From NCBI RefSeq assembly GCF_000959365.1, contig NZ_CP009555.1, positions 3,720,001-3,784,000 on the forward strand: DNA of 64,000 nt, in the 5' to 3' direction. Each line of letters starts with the position of its first letter. The first letter of the stretch is position 1. The position numbers and the translations under genes are program-made. The stretch comes from Burkholderia oklahomensis C6786. Lineage in GTDB: Bacteria; Pseudomonadota; Gammaproteobacteria; Burkholderiales; Burkholderiaceae. The notes beneath the pieces are model-generated. The model had not been told where the DNA came from. It did no database searches and saw only the letters and a program-made list of their open reading frames with translations. Positions 63,031 to 64,000 of the stretch are shown one piece after another.

Positions 63031-64000
63031 ATGAGCTTCAACCTGCACAACCGCAATCTGCTGAGCCTGATGCACCACAACGCGCGCGAGCTGCGCTACC
63101 TGCTCGACCTCGCGCGCGACCTGAAGCGCGCGAAGTACAGCGGCACCGAGCAGCCGCGCCTGCTGCGCAAGAACATCGCGCTCATCTTCGAAAAAACGTC
63201 GACCCGCACGCGCTGCGCGTTCGAAGTCGCCGCGTACGATCAGGGCGCGAACGTCACGTACATCGATCCGACGTCGTCGCAGATCGGCCACAAGGAGAGC
63301 ATGAAGGACACGGCGCGCGTGCTCGGCCGGATGTACGACGCGATCGAGTACCGCGGCTTCAGCCAGGAGATCGTCGAGGAGCTCGCGCACCACGCGGGCG
63401 TGCCCGTCTTCAACGGGCTCACCGACGAATACCACCCGACGCAGATGCTCGCCGACGTGATGACGATGCGCGAGCACAGCGACAAGCCGCTGCACGACAT
63501 CCGCTACGCGTATCTCGGCGACGCGCGCAACAACATGGGCAATTCGCTGCTGCTGATCGGCGCGAAGCTCGGGATGGACGTGCGGATCGGCGCGCCGAAA
63601 TCGCTCTGGCCCGCCGCGGACTTCGTCGCGCAATGCGAGGCGTTCGCGGCCGAAAGCGGCGCGCGGCTCACGCTGACCGAAGATCCGTACGAGGCGGTCA
63701 AGGGCGTCGATTTCATCCACACCGACGTATGGGTGTCGATGGGCGAGCCCGTCGACGCGTGGGACGAGCGGATCAAGGCGCTGCTGCCGTACCAGGTGAA
63801 CCGCAAGCTGATCGAATCGACGGGCAACCCGCGCACGCGCTTCATGCACTGCCTGCCGGCGTTCCACAACTGCGAGACGAAGGTCGGCAAGGCGATCGCG
63901 GAGCGCTATCCGCATCTGAAGGACGGCATCGAAGTCACCGACGAAGTATTCGAATCGCCCCGCTGCATCGCGTTCGAGCAGGCGGAAAACCGCATGCATA
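63031..64000 (+). CDS. arcB: Catabolic ornithine carbamoyltransferase ArcB (3' end outside window)
   Basis: The first 323 residues of an expected protein of about 336 aa are present; the gene runs off the window edge. The carbamoyl-phosphate motif is STRTR (residues 57-61), the ornithine loop is in [10 protein letters not shown], and [14 protein letters not shown] is also intact. In the deiminase pathway it phosphorolyses citrulline to ornithine and carbamoyl phosphate. GGAGAAAC lies before ATG 63031. It follows arcA by 62 bp; arcC would be expected next. Confidence 0.96.
   Translation, partial: MSFNLHNRNLLSLMHHNARELRYLLDLARDLKRAKYSGTEQPRLLRKNIALIFEKTSTRTRCAFEVAAYDQGANVTYIDPTSSQIGHKESMKDTARVLGRMYDAIEYRGFSQEIVEELAHHAGVPVFNGLTDEYHPTQMLADVMTMREHSDKPLHDIRYAYLGDARNNMGNSLLLIGAKLGMDVRIGAPKSLWPAADFVAQCEAFAAESGARLTLTEDPYEAVKGVDFIHTDVWVSMGEPVDAWDERIKALLPYQVNRKLIESTGNPRTRFMHCLPAFHNCETKVGKAIAERYPHLKDGIEVTDEVFESPRCIAFEQAENRMH

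Overview
The window is GC-rich chromosomal DNA whose gene content fits the Burkholderia pseudomallei/thailandensis group. Indicators are a Boa/Bpa-like trimeric autotransporter with a DUF2827 neighbour, Burkholderia-type H-NS, IS110 remnants, DUF3562, and an arcDAB operon. Species was not resolved. No tRNA, rRNA or CRISPR array was recognised.

Layout. 0.2-4.6 kb: a YadA-like adhesin with a 126-bp repeat array in its head, a strong terminator and a DUF2827 putative glycosyltransferase. 5.7-11.5 kb: a small membrane protein, a LuxR-type response regulator translationally coupled to an RcsC/BvgS-like hybrid kinase, and a degenerate EAL protein. 12.7-13.5 kb: an H-NS protein and a broken IS110 transposase. 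13.8-16.7 kb: a chemoreceptor, CheW and a secreted SnoaL-like protein. 16.9-34 kb: an accessory metabolic cluster. It has an MFS exporter, flavin monooxygenase, DUF2783 protein, fused 2-oxoacid:ferredoxin oxidoreductase and, convergently, an acyl-CoA carboxylase/HMG-CoA reductase/biotin carboxylase/biotin carrier/MmgE-PrpD operon. A MarR regulator, a hotdog-like protein and an EthD protein follow. 34.4-39.2 kb: class II DAHP synthase, Old Yellow Enzyme, quinone reductase-like MDR protein and LysR regulator.

39.29-49.54 kb: a complete-looking filamentous (Ff/CTX-type) prophage without an integrase, bounded by a 28-bp dif-like XerCD site and a second site sharing its centre and XerD arm. It encodes Rep, a coiled-coil DNA-binding candidate, pIV secretin, Zot/pI, pVI-like, pIII-like, a 24-aa coat-like peptide, a minor coat candidate, pVIII, pV-like ssDNA-binding protein, small early proteins and a divergent HTH repressor. 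Cargo at the left end is a ParDE-type toxin-antitoxin pair and a DUF2778 (Tlde1-like) L,D-transpeptidase-fold protein with a membrane partner.

The most striking observation is that the repressor stop codon lies in the right attachment site and is supplied by the chromosomal XerD arm (TAA). The phage-derived arm has TCA at that position, so the excised circle should encode a repressor 28 residues longer. This resembles integration-dependent immunity of some mycobacteriophages. A predicted antisense RNA over the rep start codon is a second possible control layer.

49.7-64 kb: DUF3562 protein, acyl-CoA synthetase, DHA2 exporter, methyltransferase, a complete YehZYXW/OpuC-type osmoprotectant ABC transporter, an RRM-like small protein, and arcD-arcA-arcB with arcB cut by the window edge.
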